Made by a program: the position numbers and the translations under genes | The notes under the pieces: model-generated | Told to the model about the DNA's origin: nothing | Databases searched by the model: none | Seen by the model: the letters and a program-made list of their open reading frames with translations, nothing else | Assembly (NCBI GenBank): GCA_947487765.1 | Contig: CANKXO010000002.1 | Span: forward strand, 1 to 64,000 | Direction of reading: 5' to 3' | Length of the DNA stretch: 64,000 nucleotides | Source: an uncultured Pseudomonadales bacterium | GTDB lineage: Bacteria; Pseudomonadota; Gammaproteobacteria; Pseudomonadales; Cellvibrionaceae | Shown here: positions 6,959 through 20,400 of the stretch, piece after piece | Layout: the number at the start of each line of letters is the position of its first letter | Position numbering within the stretch: the first letter of the stretch is position 1

Positions 6959-9247
6959 TTAGCCCTCCTCACCTTGTGGTGTACTGTCTACCCGTTTACT
7001 GGCGGCTTTTTGGGCCGTCACTGGTCGTATACTGGGGCTATGGTTTTGATAGCTGTGTAATTTGTTGTAGTAGCCATTGAGTTCCAATAGTTGGTCGTGG
7101 TTACCTTCTTCCACGATGCGCCCTTTTTCCATCACAATAATCCGGTCGCAATGGCGAACGGTACTGAGGCGATGGGCAATAATAAACACGGTGCGGTTTT
7201 TACAAATGGACGCCATATTTTCTTGAATAATACGTTCAGACTCATAGTCCAACGCACTGGTGGCTTCATCAAAAATCAAAATGCGCGGGTTGGTAATTAA
7301 GGCGCGCGCAATGGCAATGCGCTGGCGCTGCCCACCGGATAAATTCCCCCCTTGTTCGCCAACCAAGCTGTCGTAACCTTCGGGCATTTCCAGAATAAAT
7401 TCGTGAGCACCGGCTAGCTTGGCTGCGTGAACGACTCGTTCCATGGGGAGGCCGGGATTAGACAAAGCAATGTTGTCGCGCACGCTACGATTAAATAAGA
7501 AATTTTCTTGCAATACGACACCAATGTTTTGCCTCAGCCATGTAGTATCTACCACCGCCAAATCTACACCATCGACTAAGACACGCCCACCTTCGGGAAT
7601 ATAAAAGCGTTGGATTAATTTTGTGAGCGTACTTTTACCCGAGCCAGAACGGCCAACAATGCCAATGACCTCACCTGCATCCACAGAGAGTGAAGTATCA
7701 TCAATAATAGTCGGGCCAGAAGGGGTATAACGGAAACGCACATGTTCAAAGGTCACTTGCCCTTTTAATTGTGGCAAGGTGCTGCGGTTAGGGTTAAAGC
7801 CCGGCTCACGAGGGGTATTTAAAATATCCCCTAAGCGTTTCACCGAGATACCCGCTTGTTGAAAGTCTTGCCACAGTTGTACCAGTTTTAATATCGGCCC
7901 ACTGACGCGACCAGCAATCATGTTGAAGGCGATTAGCTGCCCAACACTAAGCTCGCCTGCCATGACCGCATGGGCGCCAAACCAGATAATGCCCAGTGTG
8001 GTGAGTTTATTCACAAAGCCCGCAATTTGGTTGGCAATATTACTGAGGTGTTGTGTGCTGAACGATGAATTTACGTAGTTGGCAATTTGGTCTTCCCAAC
8101 GCTGTTGCATTTGGGGTTCTACCGCACTGGCTTTGATGGTTTCAATACCGGATACCGCTTCGACTAAAAAGGCCTGATTGGCGGCACTGTGTTTGAATTT
8201 TTCATCGAGACGATGGCGCAATATAGGTGTAATAAAGACTGATAATAAAATATAAATAGGAATCGTAGCGAGTACGACCAGCGTTAATGTCGGGCTGTAA
8301 TACCACATCACGCCAAAGAAGATTAAAGTAAAGAAAAGATCAATACATAAGGTTAACGCGGAGCCGGTAATAAAGTTTCGGATGGTATCGAGCTCTCGCA
8401 CTCTTGCCGCCGTTTGGCCGACTTGCCGCGAAGAGAAAAACGATAAGGGTAACGCCGTTAAATGGTTAAACAGTTTTGCGCCAAGTTCAACATCGACACG
8501 ATTGGTTGTGTGGCTAAATAAATAGTTACGCACACCACCTAATAATGCATCAAATGCCGCAATAAAAAAGAAGCCGATGGCCAACACATCGAGTGTGGTT
8601 AAACCACGGTGTACTAACACTTTGTCCATGACGACTTGAAAGAACAAAGGTGTAATCAGTGCAAATAATTGAAGAAAAAAGGAAACCAATAACACGTCGC
8701 CAAATAACTTGCGGTATTTAACGAGAGAAGGGATAAACCACGAGATATCAAACTCTCGCACTGATTCAAATAATTTAGTGCGTTTAGTCACTAAAATAAT
8801 ATCGCCCGTCCACAGTGAGGACAGCTCTTCGCTTGTTAGAATTTGAGGAGCGGGCTCATTAGGATTTAGAATTAATATTTTTTGTACGTTTGCTGATGAG
8901 GCGGTTGCGTTATCAGCTTGATCACTCACATTATCTTGATTCGGCTCAGTGCCTTCTTGAACATTGGCCTCTTGAACTTTGGCAATAATAAAATAATCGC
9001 CGCTCTGTGTTTTGGCAATGGCGGGTAATGCTGCGCCTAACAAATCCTCCGGCTCGCACTGAATTAATCGCGATTTAAAGCCAATGGCTTTGGCCGCACG
9101 CTGGATTTCGGTATCGCCGAAGGCTTGGTCTTTATTGGAAAACTGATGGAGTAATTGTTTAGGGTCAGCCGCCACTTGATGAAGCTGGGCAATAATTGCA
9201 AGCGCTTGTGGGCCGCTGGAGAGAAGTTCAGTATTATCCTGATTCAT
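6959..9247 (-). CDS. hlyB: Type I secretion ABC exporter with C39-like domain, HlyB family
   Basis: 762 aa from the ATG at 9247 (MNQDN), chosen over 9262 because GGAAGG sits at good spacing before it. The N-terminal ~150 residues are a C39-peptidase-like domain that lacks the catalytic cysteine, so it should bind the RTX substrate rather than cleave it. A six-segment membrane domain (from about residue 170) and an ATPase domain follow, with Walker A GRSGSGKST, signature LSGGQRQRIAIARAL, Walker B ILIFDEATSALD and H-loop AHRLSTV. It energises one-step export of RTX proteins. A Ser/Asn/Asp-rich insert near residues 105-130 lies between the C39-like domain and the membrane domain. A second copy of the N-terminal domain exists at 30783-31208. 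Confidence 0.96.
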   Translation of the reverse strand: MNQDNTELLSSGPQALAIIAQLHQVAADPKQLLHQFSNKDQAFGDTEIQRAAKAIGFKSRLIQCEPEDLLGAALPAIAKTQSGDYFIIAKVQEANVQEGTEPNQDNVSDQADNATASSANVQKILILNPNEPAPQILTSEELSSLWTGDIILVTKRTKLFESVREFDISWFIPSLVKYRKLFGDVLLVSFFLQLFALITPLFFQVVMDKVLVHRGLTTLDVLAIGFFFIAAFDALLGGVRNYLFSHTTNRVDVELGAKLFNHLTALPLSFFSSRQVGQTAARVRELDTIRNFITGSALTLCIDLFFTLIFFGVMWYYSPTLTLVVLATIPIYILLSVFITPILRHRLDEKFKHSAANQAFLVEAVSGIETIKASAVEPQMQQRWEDQIANYVNSSFSTQHLSNIANQIAGFVNKLTTLGIIWFGAHAVMAGELSVGQLIAFNMIAGRVSGPILKLVQLWQDFQQAGISVKRLGDILNTPREPGFNPNRSTLPQLKGQVTFEHVRFRYTPSGPTIIDDTSLSVDAGEVIGIVGRSGSGKSTLTKLIQRFYIPEGGRVLVDGVDLAVVDTTWLRQNIGVVLQENFLFNRSVRDNIALSNPGLPMERVVHAAKLAGAHEFILEMPEGYDSLVGEQGGNLSGGQRQRIAIARALITNPRILIFDEATSALDYESERIIQENMASICKNRTVFIIAHRLSTVRHCDRIIVMEKGRIVEEGNHDQLLELNGYYNKLHSYQNHSPSIRPVTAQKAASKRVDSTPQGEEG

Positions 9248-10020
9248 TATTAAGCCTTCCATGGATGCCTATTATTACATCAATATGGCGCAAGTAGACA
9301 ATAAAGTTTACCAACATCATTCCGTTAATGTCGTCAAATGTAACAAACAATTTATGTCAAATCAATGAGGATAGAGTTTTTGGCGCAAAAATCAACAATT
9401 TTTTTTAACATTGGCAATAAAACGCTGAGAAATTTTATGGTCGTGCCGCAATATATATATCGTCGATATCGATTATTTTGTTAAATTGAATGGAGCTTAC
9501 AACTTTAACCCTAAGAGAATATTTAAGAGAAACCTGTATTAAATATTTCTTGGTTCTCAATATTTTAAAAGGTATTTTTTTAGAAAGGCTGGACACCCAT
9601 CATTTATTAGCGAAACAATAAACTCTCACGACTTACCGATATAATTAATAAAGATGCACCAAGAGCATGCTGAATCATTTTTTAATTTAAAAACCCATTA
9701 AAATACAGCAGTATTAATTAGGTAAGTCAACAATAAAAAGCCTACTCGGGAGTCTAATATATGGCGAAATGTACTAGGCCAACTCGATACTATCAGCACC
9801 TTCTTTCAGCTGTTACACCTTTGGCTTTAAATAGGCTTCTGATAAGCAATCAAAACAACGAAATTCGGGCATCCATATTTCTTAGTAAGGTTTATAGGTA
9901 GGTCGTATGTACTCTCCATGCCTCACCCTCCAGTGTTTAAACTGGCTCTAGGCATATTTATCGAAGCATAGATATAGGAAACATAGAGAGGCGGACAAGT
10001 TCAGGTCAAACTGCAGATAT
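9248..10020 (-). other. Long AT-rich leader upstream of hlyB
   Basis: About 770 bp with no convincing gene. It should hold the promoter of the type I secretion operon, but I cannot place one firmly. Part of it (9755-9910) recurs upstream of the hlyB fragment at 31778-31934. The stretch near 9361-9400 (TTTTTGGCGCAAAAATCAAC) also resembles 31370-31390. Confidence 0.5.
9755..9910. repeat. Duplicated segment, copy 1 (pairs with 31778-31934)
   Basis: Starts AATATATGGCGAAAT and ends GGTTTATAGGTAGGTCGTA. By eye about three quarters of positions match copy 2, in the same orientation and at a similar distance upstream of an hlyB N-terminus. The last ~20 bp resemble the tRNA-Lys 3' end plus its terminator tail (compare TTTTTATATGGTGGGTCGTA), so the segment may end in an old attachment-site remnant. 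Confidence 0.7.
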
Positions 10021-10052
10021 AAAAAAACCCCGTCCAATGGACGAGGTTTTTT
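10021..10052 (-). terminator. Displaced copy of the tRNA-Lys terminator
   Basis: A-tract, then CCCCGTCC-AAT-GGACGAGG, then a T-tract. The hairpin is nearly perfect and works in either direction. It is the left-end counterpart of the terminator behind the intact tRNA-Lys at 39438-39470 and directly joins the attachment repeat. Confidence 0.8.
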
Positions 10053-10100
10053 ATATGGTGGGTCGTACTGGATTCGAACCAGTGACCAATTGGTTAAAAG
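10053..10100. repeat. Island attachment repeat, left copy (tRNA-Lys 3' half)
   Basis: 48 bp identical to 39471-39518. On the minus strand it corresponds to tRNA-Lys from position 32 of the anticodon loop through the 3' CCA, plus 3 bp. There is no 5' half of the tRNA here, so it is not a working tRNA. It marks one end of the integrated island. Confidence 0.93.
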
Positions 10101-10243
10101 GAACAAAAAGTAATATTAATTTATTTGAAATCAATCACTTAGCTAGGCCCCCGTTACTCCCACAGCCTAACAAAATGCAACAATGTTCAACTCACTCCCA
10201 CAAAACTCCCACAAGGCTTTGAGCAAATAGCCTGAAGGAAGGG

Positions 10244-10558
10244 TTACTTAATCAAGCTCTGATCAGCATAGGCTTTTATCATCTCCAAGACAGAATGCTT
10301 GAGCGCTTTTTCACCAATGCGCAGAAAACTCCTTCTTTCACAAAAAAGCGTGTCCGTGATAACGCCAAGACTGCTTAAAAGGTGGGACTTATAGTTTTAC
10401 TTATGAAGCCCTAGCTGTGGCGGATTACGCAAATAAGGAGATAAATATTCTTCTGCTTCTTCAGTATTATTATAAAAATATAAAGGAACTTTACATTCTT
10501 GATCAATCGTTTTTATTTTAATACTTGCTGAGGGGAAATGACGTTCAAGTATTGCCAT
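10244..10558 (-). pseudogene. Unrecognised gene fragment with an in-frame stop
   Basis: From an ATG at 10558 the frame gives 53 residues (MAILERHFPSASIKIK ... PPQLGLHK), then TAA at 10397-10399. The same frame continues open for 50 more residues (NYKSHLLSSLGVITD ... ADQSLIK) to TAA at 10244. The upstream side is also open for a few codons before a TAG. This suggests the C-terminal part of a gene broken by a nonsense change. Family not recognised. Confidence 0.4.
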
Positions 10559-10662
10559 ATCAACAACAGATGCACTATTTACCTAACTACCGACAACATA
10601 ACTGGTACTGATAAGATAACAAACATGCACCTTTTCCTAAACCGATCATATCAAGCAATAAT

Positions 10663-11160
10663 GGACCATCTCGGCTGACTTTTTAGGTCAAACTAAAGAC
10701 AGTTTATGGTATGCCAATAGCAATAAATCAGTTTACTCGGCAAAATGTGTGGGGGGGGTACTATTCATGATGGTAACGTTGATGATGCTCCGGCAGCGTT
10801 GCCTAAAAAGAACAGCCAACACTTATTAGTTCTGATAACGATCTACTATTCGAATTTTATCGCTGAAAATCTAATTTTTGTATATGAGACGCTGAAAAGT
10901 CAAAAGCATCCCTGCCCTCATATCACAATCTTTTGTAGAACGCCTTATTGATACAGTACGTCGAAGCTGTTAGATGAAAAATTTTCTGGAATACATTAGA
11001 TTTAGAGATAAAACTCGACCTATTTAAAACTTATTATAATCGACATAATACACATACTTCCCACTCAAAAAAAAACATCGAAAACATAAAAAGTGCTTAT
11101 CACTCTCGAACTTTAATTAGCAAAAAAACTGCTGAGGATTACTTGAACTCCCATTTTTAG
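10663..11160 (+). pseudogene. Decayed IS transposase (rve integrase-core) remnant
   Basis: Switching between frames on the plus strand recovers pieces of an rve-type DDE transposase in order: GPS-LTF, QFTRQNV, GGGTIHDGNVDD, SDNDLLFEFYR, KVKSIPALISQSFVERLIDT, VRR, then FWNTLDLEIKLDLFKTYYN. The last segments match the conserved block around the catalytic Glu (SHPFVERLIGT-RREYLD--LFWN) of integrase-core transposases. Several frameshifts and stops show it is dead. No terminal inverted repeats were identified. Confidence 0.7.
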
Positions 11161-11418
11161 CCTAAATCAGTAATTCGCCAGGGGCAGGTTATAATATAAA
11201 TACCGATAAATAAACCACAATATGTTAACAAACATTACTCCTATAATACTGATTATCAAAAAAGTATAAGGCTTTATTTTTTTATAATTCTTTTCCAACG
11301 AAACATTTAACTACTCGATCATTAAAATTCATATAGCTGTAATATTTATCACATTTAGCATAAAAAGCTTATTTATTGCCAGTACAATCATATAGATATA
11401 TAACTGCTCACCTATCAA
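11161..11418. other. AT-rich gap downstream of the TcA gene
   Basis: About 260 bp with no gene and no clear intrinsic terminator for the toxin operon. Confidence 0.4.
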
Positions 11419-14400
11419 TCATTCTAGCAATTGGTACTTCATCAAAACAAAAATATGCTCATCCGACCCTATAGAACTTAAATCAATCACAAGCTCTGTA
11501 GGAGATGATGCGTCTTCATCTATAATAAGTACATCTGTTGGATTAGGGTGCGGTGGAGAAATAAGACTATCTCCCGCTAAAGGAGTCAATGTCTCCCCAT
11601 CTGACGAATATATTTCTATACCATGGACTTCTAGATTAAACACTTGGGCCATGTAGGGAAAGTGTTCTTTTTTGATTGGCAACCGAAGGTTATCATCTCC
11701 ATTAAAAGCTTGATGCCATTGCATGGGAAAATCTTGCTTCAAGTTAAATAACTGCGACAAACCATTGGAGTTCGCGGCCGGAAGCAATTCATTCTTTATA
11801 AAGCTAGTGCTAGCATTACCTAGAACTTGCCCGCCTTGGCGAGCAGTGTAGCGGATGTGAATAACAACATCGGTAATTGTATTATAATCGAATTGACGTA
11901 GATCATGAGGCATATTGAGCTGCCACTGACTGATAACACCATGCCCTTCGAAAGGTAAATAGCGATCATCACGGAAATTTAATTCAAATAAACCACTATC
12001 GTTTTGTGCTGAGCTCGTTGCAATAGATTGAACCGCACCATAAGTATCGCTAAACCGGCTATCATCATTTTCTAAATCTCGAGAATATTGTCCACCTAAA
12101 AGCGTACTCTCCTTACGGATAGAGCTTTTAAGTAAGTTTACTGAACACGAAATGGAAGTATATGGACCCGTTATAGCAGGAATACTCAGACTAACAGATT
12201 TGATTCTTCTAAAGTAATGCCCTGGACAGTCCAGATCAAAAATATATTCTGGAAACTCTATATCGCACTGCCCTTCCACTTTAAGTTTTAGCAAAGCCAT
12301 TGAGTTTAACTGATGTAGTGAGATGTGTTTTGTTAACTCAAATTCACGTTTGTTACCTTCCAAGTATGACACTTCCATCTGTTTTAAATCATGATGAAGC
12401 GCCTCACCTGCAAGCAAGCCTTGCTTTAAGTTATTCCATACTCTTGATTTAATAAAATGTGTTTTATCAATACCCAATTCGTACTGATAAGCACGTTCTG
12501 CAGTTTTCGCAAAATCAGTACTTAATTGGTACGTTTTTGAGTATAGGTCCGAAAGTTGTTCTACCATCCAGGAATACAGCTCAACATTCGTAAACTTTTC
12601 GTTCATAAAATTATCGACATCAACTGCATTTTTAATACGTTTTTCATGATTACGAATCTCTTTTTTAGCAATAGAAATTCGTATATCTGCTATTGCAAGC
12701 TGCTTGTCTATTTGCATTATATCCATAGCAGCAAGGTTGCTTTGTAATGTCCATTCATTTTCACGGAGTATAAAATTTCCGATTTTATCCTCAAGGCTAG
12801 CATTAAAACCATAGCGCCCAGACTCATTCTGATAGGCAATGGCTAAAGCAGAAGTGCGAGCACTAAACATTTTCCCCATTACCGTTACGGCAGCCCCAAT
12901 ACCAAGCGGTTTAGCAGATATTTCGCTCATAGGTAACGCTTGCCAAAGCGCTGCTAGTTTTTGCTGATTACCTGCTCCCTCTGCAGAACGTTGCGCGCCT
13001 GCCAATGATTTTATTGCACTCTTCTCCTGTCCCAATAACTGCAAAGATGAATTGAGCTTGACCGAATCAGGAACCTGAAGTGTGTCTTCATCAAAAACAG
13101 AACTAAATATAGGTGCGTTAACATTTTTGAATACCTTATCCTTGATAAAAGAAATACCTCCTCGTATTTTTCCTTTAACCTTTCTACCAGCCTTTCTTAA
13201 GCGTCTAATAATTCGACTTTTATTCGCCAATGCTTTTAGAGGATTAACACTAGAAATAAAACTGCGTGTTTTACCAATTAACCCACCAGCTAAATCTTTA
13301 ATATTAGAAACAATATTATTCAGGTCATGACCAGGAATCTCATTCTCAATATCAATGTTCTGAGGTAGTGTGTCAAACATCACTAAATTGGATGAAGGTG
13401 TACGTAGAGAAATCTCTTCGCCTACTGCAATACTCTGAAGACTTTCTTCCTCTTTCAATAATAATGATTCGTAGTGTTTGTAACGATGCGCAATTGATCT
13501 TCGTGATGCGAGCAAAGACTTTTTCTGTGCATTCTCTTCCTCAAGCCGCTTTCTCAAAACTTCTTTTGTCAATTTTAACATACGCAATTCTTGCTCAGAG
13601 CGAAGTAAGGACAAGGCCTCAGAGTCTTTCTTTTCCATCGCAGAAAGCAAAGCTGCCCCCAAGCTTTTCACTTCATTTGTAAGTTCTGTTGCTTTCGCTA
13701 CGATAATTCTAAAACGATAATAAGGAAGCGGCATTGCTATATCACTAAGAACATTATCTATATTTGCTCCCGACGCTGATGCTCTAATAAGAAGTTCTGG
13801 GTCAATAGGGGGTTGAAAGAGAGGAAGGTGACGAATAACACCATCAATATTCATGCAATGTCGTATTTTGAATAACCTATCGTCAACAATATCCCAATAA
13901 CCTAACAACTTGTCATTTTTGGGAATACAGAAAAATAACGACACCAAAGATCGAGGAATAGGTTTAGCAAGTGGTAAATCCAAAGTAAAGGAATTACCTT
14001 CTGGCGGTTCAACGGGTGAGACAGCCACAAATGAATCCCGCTTTGAGTCATTTTCAATATTGACGTCCGCAATAGAAAAATCTGTCATTGGCAATAAATC
14101 CGAACTCACACTGCCAGTATCAGGAGTTTGATCAGCAGCAATTTGTTCTTCAAGCAATACAAGCGCATTAGAAAATTGATCAAGATCACTACTTAAATCA
14201 TTAAATGTTTTAGCTCTCTCTGAATCAGCTGTTACGTCTCTATTCGGTGGAGATATCTCTCTAGGTCTGTCTCCTAACAACTCTGCCGCCAAACTATAAA
14301 TATGCGTGGCCTGATTAATAGACTCCCTAGTATCATTCCGCAACAACGAGTCACCCCATGCAATGAGATTGTCTAAGTATGACATTACTACTGCTTTCAT

Positions 14401-17400
14401 ATAGGCTTCTATTCTGATCCGTCCTAAGGCATGTGGGCTGTAAGGATTCTTTCTCCACTGTTCAATCTGATCTAACAATTGTTGTCGTGATGCTTTTTGT
14501 TGGCGGTTTAAAGCACTAGACCTTGACAAAAGCTTCATATCCTCAGCCAATTTCCCAGTGCTATGCTCAAAAAAGGGATGGATTTGCCAAACTCGCTCAG
14601 GCCAAGGATCATTACTATTTCCATCAAGAGTACATGTTGGATCAAAAATATAATGAAACCATCGTTGTGCATCAGCAAATTGTTGATTCCTGCTAAGCTG
14701 TCGACCTAAGGTATAAGGGATATGATAGAAAACTTCCCAGTTATACGTCGAGTAAGCCCCACCATAAGAAAAATCAAACCGTTCTAATGGTTCGGCAAGA
14801 GCAAGTTCTAATAATGACGAAATGCCCTTTACATTTTCCACTACATCCAAACTAGGGCCATACTCTTTTTGGAAAAAAGCCCTGCGTGTATTTTGTCTTC
14901 GCAGTGTACTTAAAAGGCTTTTACGCTGCGGCTCTTTTTCTCCATCAGGTTTTAACACACCATCTACGCCATAGCGTTCAAATTGGCGAAGTAATAGTGA
15001 TGAAAATGGGTGATAATGATTTTCAAAACGATACGTTTTCGCCTGCCAGCGCGCGGGACCGATTAAAGTCATTTGCTGATTTAGCAATATCGATTGAGCA
15101 TCAGTGGTGATAAAATTATTATTGTGAGTCGAAAAGTTGGTATTTTGCAAGTCATTCAAATTCAATCCACGCATGGTATGCGCAGCAATAGTTCTTGTGA
15201 CAGCATCTGATTGATCGAGAGGAACAACGGGTGAGAAACCGATGGTTAGATCATCAATCTCAGGTGCGCTAAAACCACCGATATAACTTCCACGAGGAAG
15301 CACCAAAAATGTTCTCTTAGGGTCCGAAAAGAAAAAAGGTGACCGAGAACGCGCCAGCCGCTCAGTACTGGGGATAATTAAATTAAACTTACCCGGTGTC
15401 GACTTAAGTACGACATCTGCTTGAGGGTCACCCAAAACAGGATCATCGTCAACAGAATGTATAATGAGACGCCCATTAGATTCGTCCGTCTCTTTAAGGT
15501 TTCCGTAACGATTTTTAGTATTAGGCAATGGTGAACGCTGTTGCAATGGTAAAGAGCGGAAAGGAACTTCTATCACTTGGCCATGAATCGTTTTTTGCCT
15601 ATTAGCAATTAACTCCCCTCGCTTTTCATTAAACCTGAATTGTTCAGTTCCAAAATCATTAACGATATAAAGCCGTCCCTTAGCATCAAACTGAGGCCAG
15701 AAACTAATCTCCGCCAACTTGCGAGACACCGATGATTTAGGTGTAGTAATAAAGTCATCCGACACTTGGGGGGTAGACCAAGTATTTCCATCATAAACAC
15801 TCCATGACATCTTGACCTCATGGTAACGAATAGGGTCTGGTAACGGTGTAATATCCTCGGATATTTTGGGTGCATCTGCCTTTTCTATAAAAGTCGGCCA
15901 AAATAAATACAGTGTATCCTCCCAAAACACAGGGATAAGTTGTTGCCCTTCAACTGCTAATTCAATAGACTCCCATGGCGTCCAATATCGTTGATCAACC
16001 CAACGACGGTAATAATAAACATGTGGGGCATTACGAGTTCGGCCAAACACATGCAAGATATCTTGATACTGCTCCCATTGGCGGCATGTCGCGCAAATTT
16101 TTAGCTTGGAAATATTATCTAAACCTACAAGATATTCTTTATAGGCATGCTGAGCTAAATCCTCCGTTACCTCACCTTGCATAAGGCCATTCTCCAACTG
16201 TTGAAAAAGGCTTGTTTTGTCTTCTCTTGATGATATATGCAGCCAATTTTCCGGATGTATAAGAACCTTAAGTGCCGCTTCCCAAGTACGGTAACTCTTC
16301 ATCCATTGCCATTCTTCGATATCTTTTGACGATAACTGAACGGTTTCTAAATTCAATAAACAGCGGCTAATAAATAGTTGAACCGAGCTAATGGCTTGTG
16401 CAATTCTAGAAGTCGACATACAAGCGCTCATCTCTACATCAATCAAGAAATGAGTATAGAGTGTTCTGGAATTATCAACTTCAAGTAAATGTGATAAATA
16501 GGTAACGAGCGCATTGCGTTGCTCCTCCCGCAAATGGTCATGTAAAGGTTTTGCAACGTGAAGCCATTGATCTTCATCAACATATTTTTGCCGTACCATT
16601 TGTTTAACAGCATTTGCCGTATGCAGAACCTGATCTGAATTAATGCTTTGCGCCCAAACAGAGACCTCTTCCGCCGGGACATTAAGTATATTGAGAATAT
16701 GTATTCGCGGAACAGTTTTCGACAGAAACAAACCATCTCTGAATCCATCAGGGTAAGTAATATTCAGAGCTTGTGGACCTGTTAAGAACATCACATCATC
16801 CAGATCCCACTGTGTTGATTGACTCACAACTTTCAGATATTCATCTCTTGGTAAATCTTTGTCCAAAAGGGTTAGCAAGTCCACTAAGCCTTCTTGTTCT
16901 CCTGTTAAATTAGATGCAACGCCAAAAAGTTGTACGATATCTAGAAACGATGAAAGCTCTAGAGGACTATGCTCAAGTGGTGCTAATGGTAATTGCTCTA
17001 AATCAGGCCAGCCTGCTGTAATACCTGACAAAAAGTAAAATTGAATTTCGTCATTAGTGAAACTCAATTTATTAATAAGAAACGTGATTTTGTATAGCCA
17101 GTCATAGCTTGTCTGTTTGCTAATCTCAACATCTTCATCACTATCTATTTGAGAAAAAATCGAAAGAAATGATACATTACTTTCAGACATACTAACTTGT
17201 CTACCCAATAAGAGTTCAACAGTAGATTGATCAAGACCTAACGCTAAAGAGAATAGTTGAACAGTCGTTCTTTCTTTTTCAGATTGACGTAATGCTGGAA
17301 TGGCTGCATTAAGAAAGGCACGCGCTTTTTCAGCAGCTGGCGTTTTGTCACCCTCTACCTCTTCATGCCATGCTGAGACTAAATTACTAGCGTTAGCCAA

Positions 17401-20400
17401 AAGAGGGAATGCGCTTTCGATTAAGTTAACCTTACTCTCGAGAGTCTGAACTGAGGTTCCATAAACAATGCCGAGAACTTGATTAACCTCATCTAGCGTT
17501 AAAAAACGTGAAAGTGCCTCCTCTATCGTTGATAGTATTTTTCTATCTTCCTCCGGTATAGAAAAATTATCATCTATATTCTGTAAATTTTTTTGTAATT
17601 CTTCGAGAAAACCAGCAACATAATCGCTATCAGGAACAATATCTAGATTTTCAGATAGTTTATGACGAAGCAGATAGTCTAGTTCTGCAATTGTAAATGG
17701 ACTATCATTTATACGCTGAAGTAAATCGACAATATCAACCAATGCCGTTGCCGTCATATCACCGAAAATAGATCCACCTAACAAACCTAAAAGAGCTAAA
17801 TAATCTTGTATTGAGAGTTTCTGTAATTGAATAAAAGAAATTATTCTATAAAGTCGACTTAAATTATGCAGGTTAAATGTATCATCTGATAGCTCTGCCG
17901 TTATAAGCTGCTGCAAGTCATCCGAAGAGACTCGTAATAATTGACAAAGAACTTCTTTATGCTCAATAAGGGTTGCCGTCGTATCGACTAACTCTGTATT
18001 CTGTTCATTTAATTGAAAAATATTCGCATGACTTTTCCCAATACTTGTACCAAGAAACACTTTATAATAACTAGGTTTATCATCATGCCAAGTCATTGTG
18101 GCTAAAGGCTCATTTAACCAACTTAACAACGTTTCGAGTGGCACATTAAGAGTATGTTGAAGGTCGGCTATCGCTGATAACTGCACTAAAACATCACTAT
18201 CAATTTCATTGGCGTCAGTAAATCCAAGCGTTGCATCCAAAGCAGAAGCCAACTCTTCAATCGACCACGTTGCTTTATTCCAAAGTACGACAAAGCGACG
18301 TAAACGTTCCAAAACGGATTCATCCAAACTCTCTATTGTCGCTTTGTTGGGGTCACAGCTGCCTGCTTCAAACTGTATTTCAAGTTGCTGAGTCCCTCGA
18401 ATATACGGCACTTTTATGAGTAAAACCAATTCATCGTAGGTTAATTCAGAGCGTTCAAGAATGTCTCCCAGATTTCCCTGTAATACAAAATCATTGAATA
18501 ATGACGCGTTTGAAAAGCCCCATAACGAAAAAACAGTGTCGTTACTGGCATTAATTACTATGGTTCGATCTTTTGGTGTCAACCCTAAAAATTCAGAGGC
18601 GTAAGCTGATTGAATGTCAGTGCGTTGCGAAAAACGAAAGTAACGGATAATGTCATAAAGCGGCATACCTAAATGTTCAAGGTACATACGAATTTCCGAA
18701 TACCGCAAATCAAATGGAAGCTGCCAAGGGTAGACTGCATCACTCAATATTTTATAGGCATCATCATTCACATGCTGAGGTGAAATACTAAGCGTCTGAG
18801 CATCTTCTGTGGTTTGATATGGGAAATGATCATCGATACCAGATTCAGACTCAACAGAAAGCATGCCGTTATTCACTACAGCTGTTTCGAGAATTTCCAG
18901 CACTAAATCAATATGCGGCATAGTCGTGTTGGTATTTTTACACGTCAGGGCTATCTCGCCCAAATCAGGACGTCGATCAAATAACACGTCTAATGCTGTT
19001 CTATCCTCTACATCGCCAGAACGATTCATTAAAAAATGTAGAATAGCAACAAGATAAGCTGCAGGGCTGTAAACAGACTGGCAGTGCTCACAAGCACAAA
19101 AATCTAATGAACCGAACACATCATCTAAATCAGGTGCTATTTGGCCAAATGGTCGTACAGGAATGACTTTGGGATTGGCCGAATTAAATGCTTGGGATTG
19201 GCTAAATATATGCAACGCTGTGTCGGCCTTACGTGCTGCTCGCGTATATATAGTTTGTGCAACATCAGCCCCTAAATCATCTGTATTTAAACGAATAAAT
19301 TGTGTTGCTCCCATGCGACGAATAGCCGTTGCCGAAGCAATCTCTTTCTTCATTAATACGGCGATAGCCTGAGCTTTATTGGTCGCAGGTGCAACATCAA
19401 ATAATCGCTGAACCGTTTTAAGCCTTGAGATTGTATCATCTGGGTTATCTATGCCAGCCAGAGCTTCTGGGTGATTGTCAAGATATGCTGTAACTGAGGT
19501 ATTGCGAAATTCAAACTCAGGATTGGCTTGTAAAAATGCGGTTACTGCACTCACATTAAAATCAGGCTCTTCGAAATCGGCTAAGCGATGAGAAAGTACG
19601 GTTGTTGGAAAGAGACTTTCCATCATTCGCGGTAAAAATTTAGCGTAACGTAGATGACGTTGATCTTCTTCTGTACCAAAAAATGCTGGCGCACCAATTT
19701 TATGGTTACCAACTTGTTTATTAATAAGCTCAAGCCAATCTTCCACTTTTAGTTGACACAGATCGCTCAGCTGATTACCGAGATCGCCTTTACGCTGCAT
19801 CATGACTACCTGATTAACAAGCTTTAAATGATTGAGCGTAATACTACTTATTTTAAGTATTTTTTGCAGTTCATCGAGTTCTTCGTCACGTATATCGACA
19901 TCATTTTTCAACTCTTGCCAAAATTCTTCAACACTTCCTTTACGTTTAACATACGCGCCCAATATTCGCGACCTCTGGAGAACATTAACACCAGCTACGT
20001 CAAATAAAGCCTCAAAGCTGGGTTTATCTGGGTCATTTTTATTCTGCGCTAACTGAATAACTTGATCCTGTATCTGCTCTAAAACCTTAGGAATTTGATC
20101 ACCAAATCTTGGGTTAATAATATGCTGTGCAACAGAATCCGATAGTGCATGTTCTAATATATCTAGGGGTTGCGTCACTAAGGCTGGCAATTCTCTTGGC
20201 AGACCTTGTCGGAGCAGACCATAAAAAATTTCTGCTAAGATATCGGTTCTTTGATGATGCCGACTACTGACATTATACAAGGCTAGATGTTCGGAATTTA
20301 TTTTATATTTACATGTAATAAATTCAATATCGTCATTATTCAAATCAGCGGCAGCGATATTTTCCTGTGATAAAATCGGTGCTATCGCATCATGTAACTG

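Noticed and set aside
10037-10222. Plus-strand 61-codon frame reading through the left att repeat
   Set aside because: It is a translation of the displaced tRNA-Lys 3' half and its terminator, not a gene.
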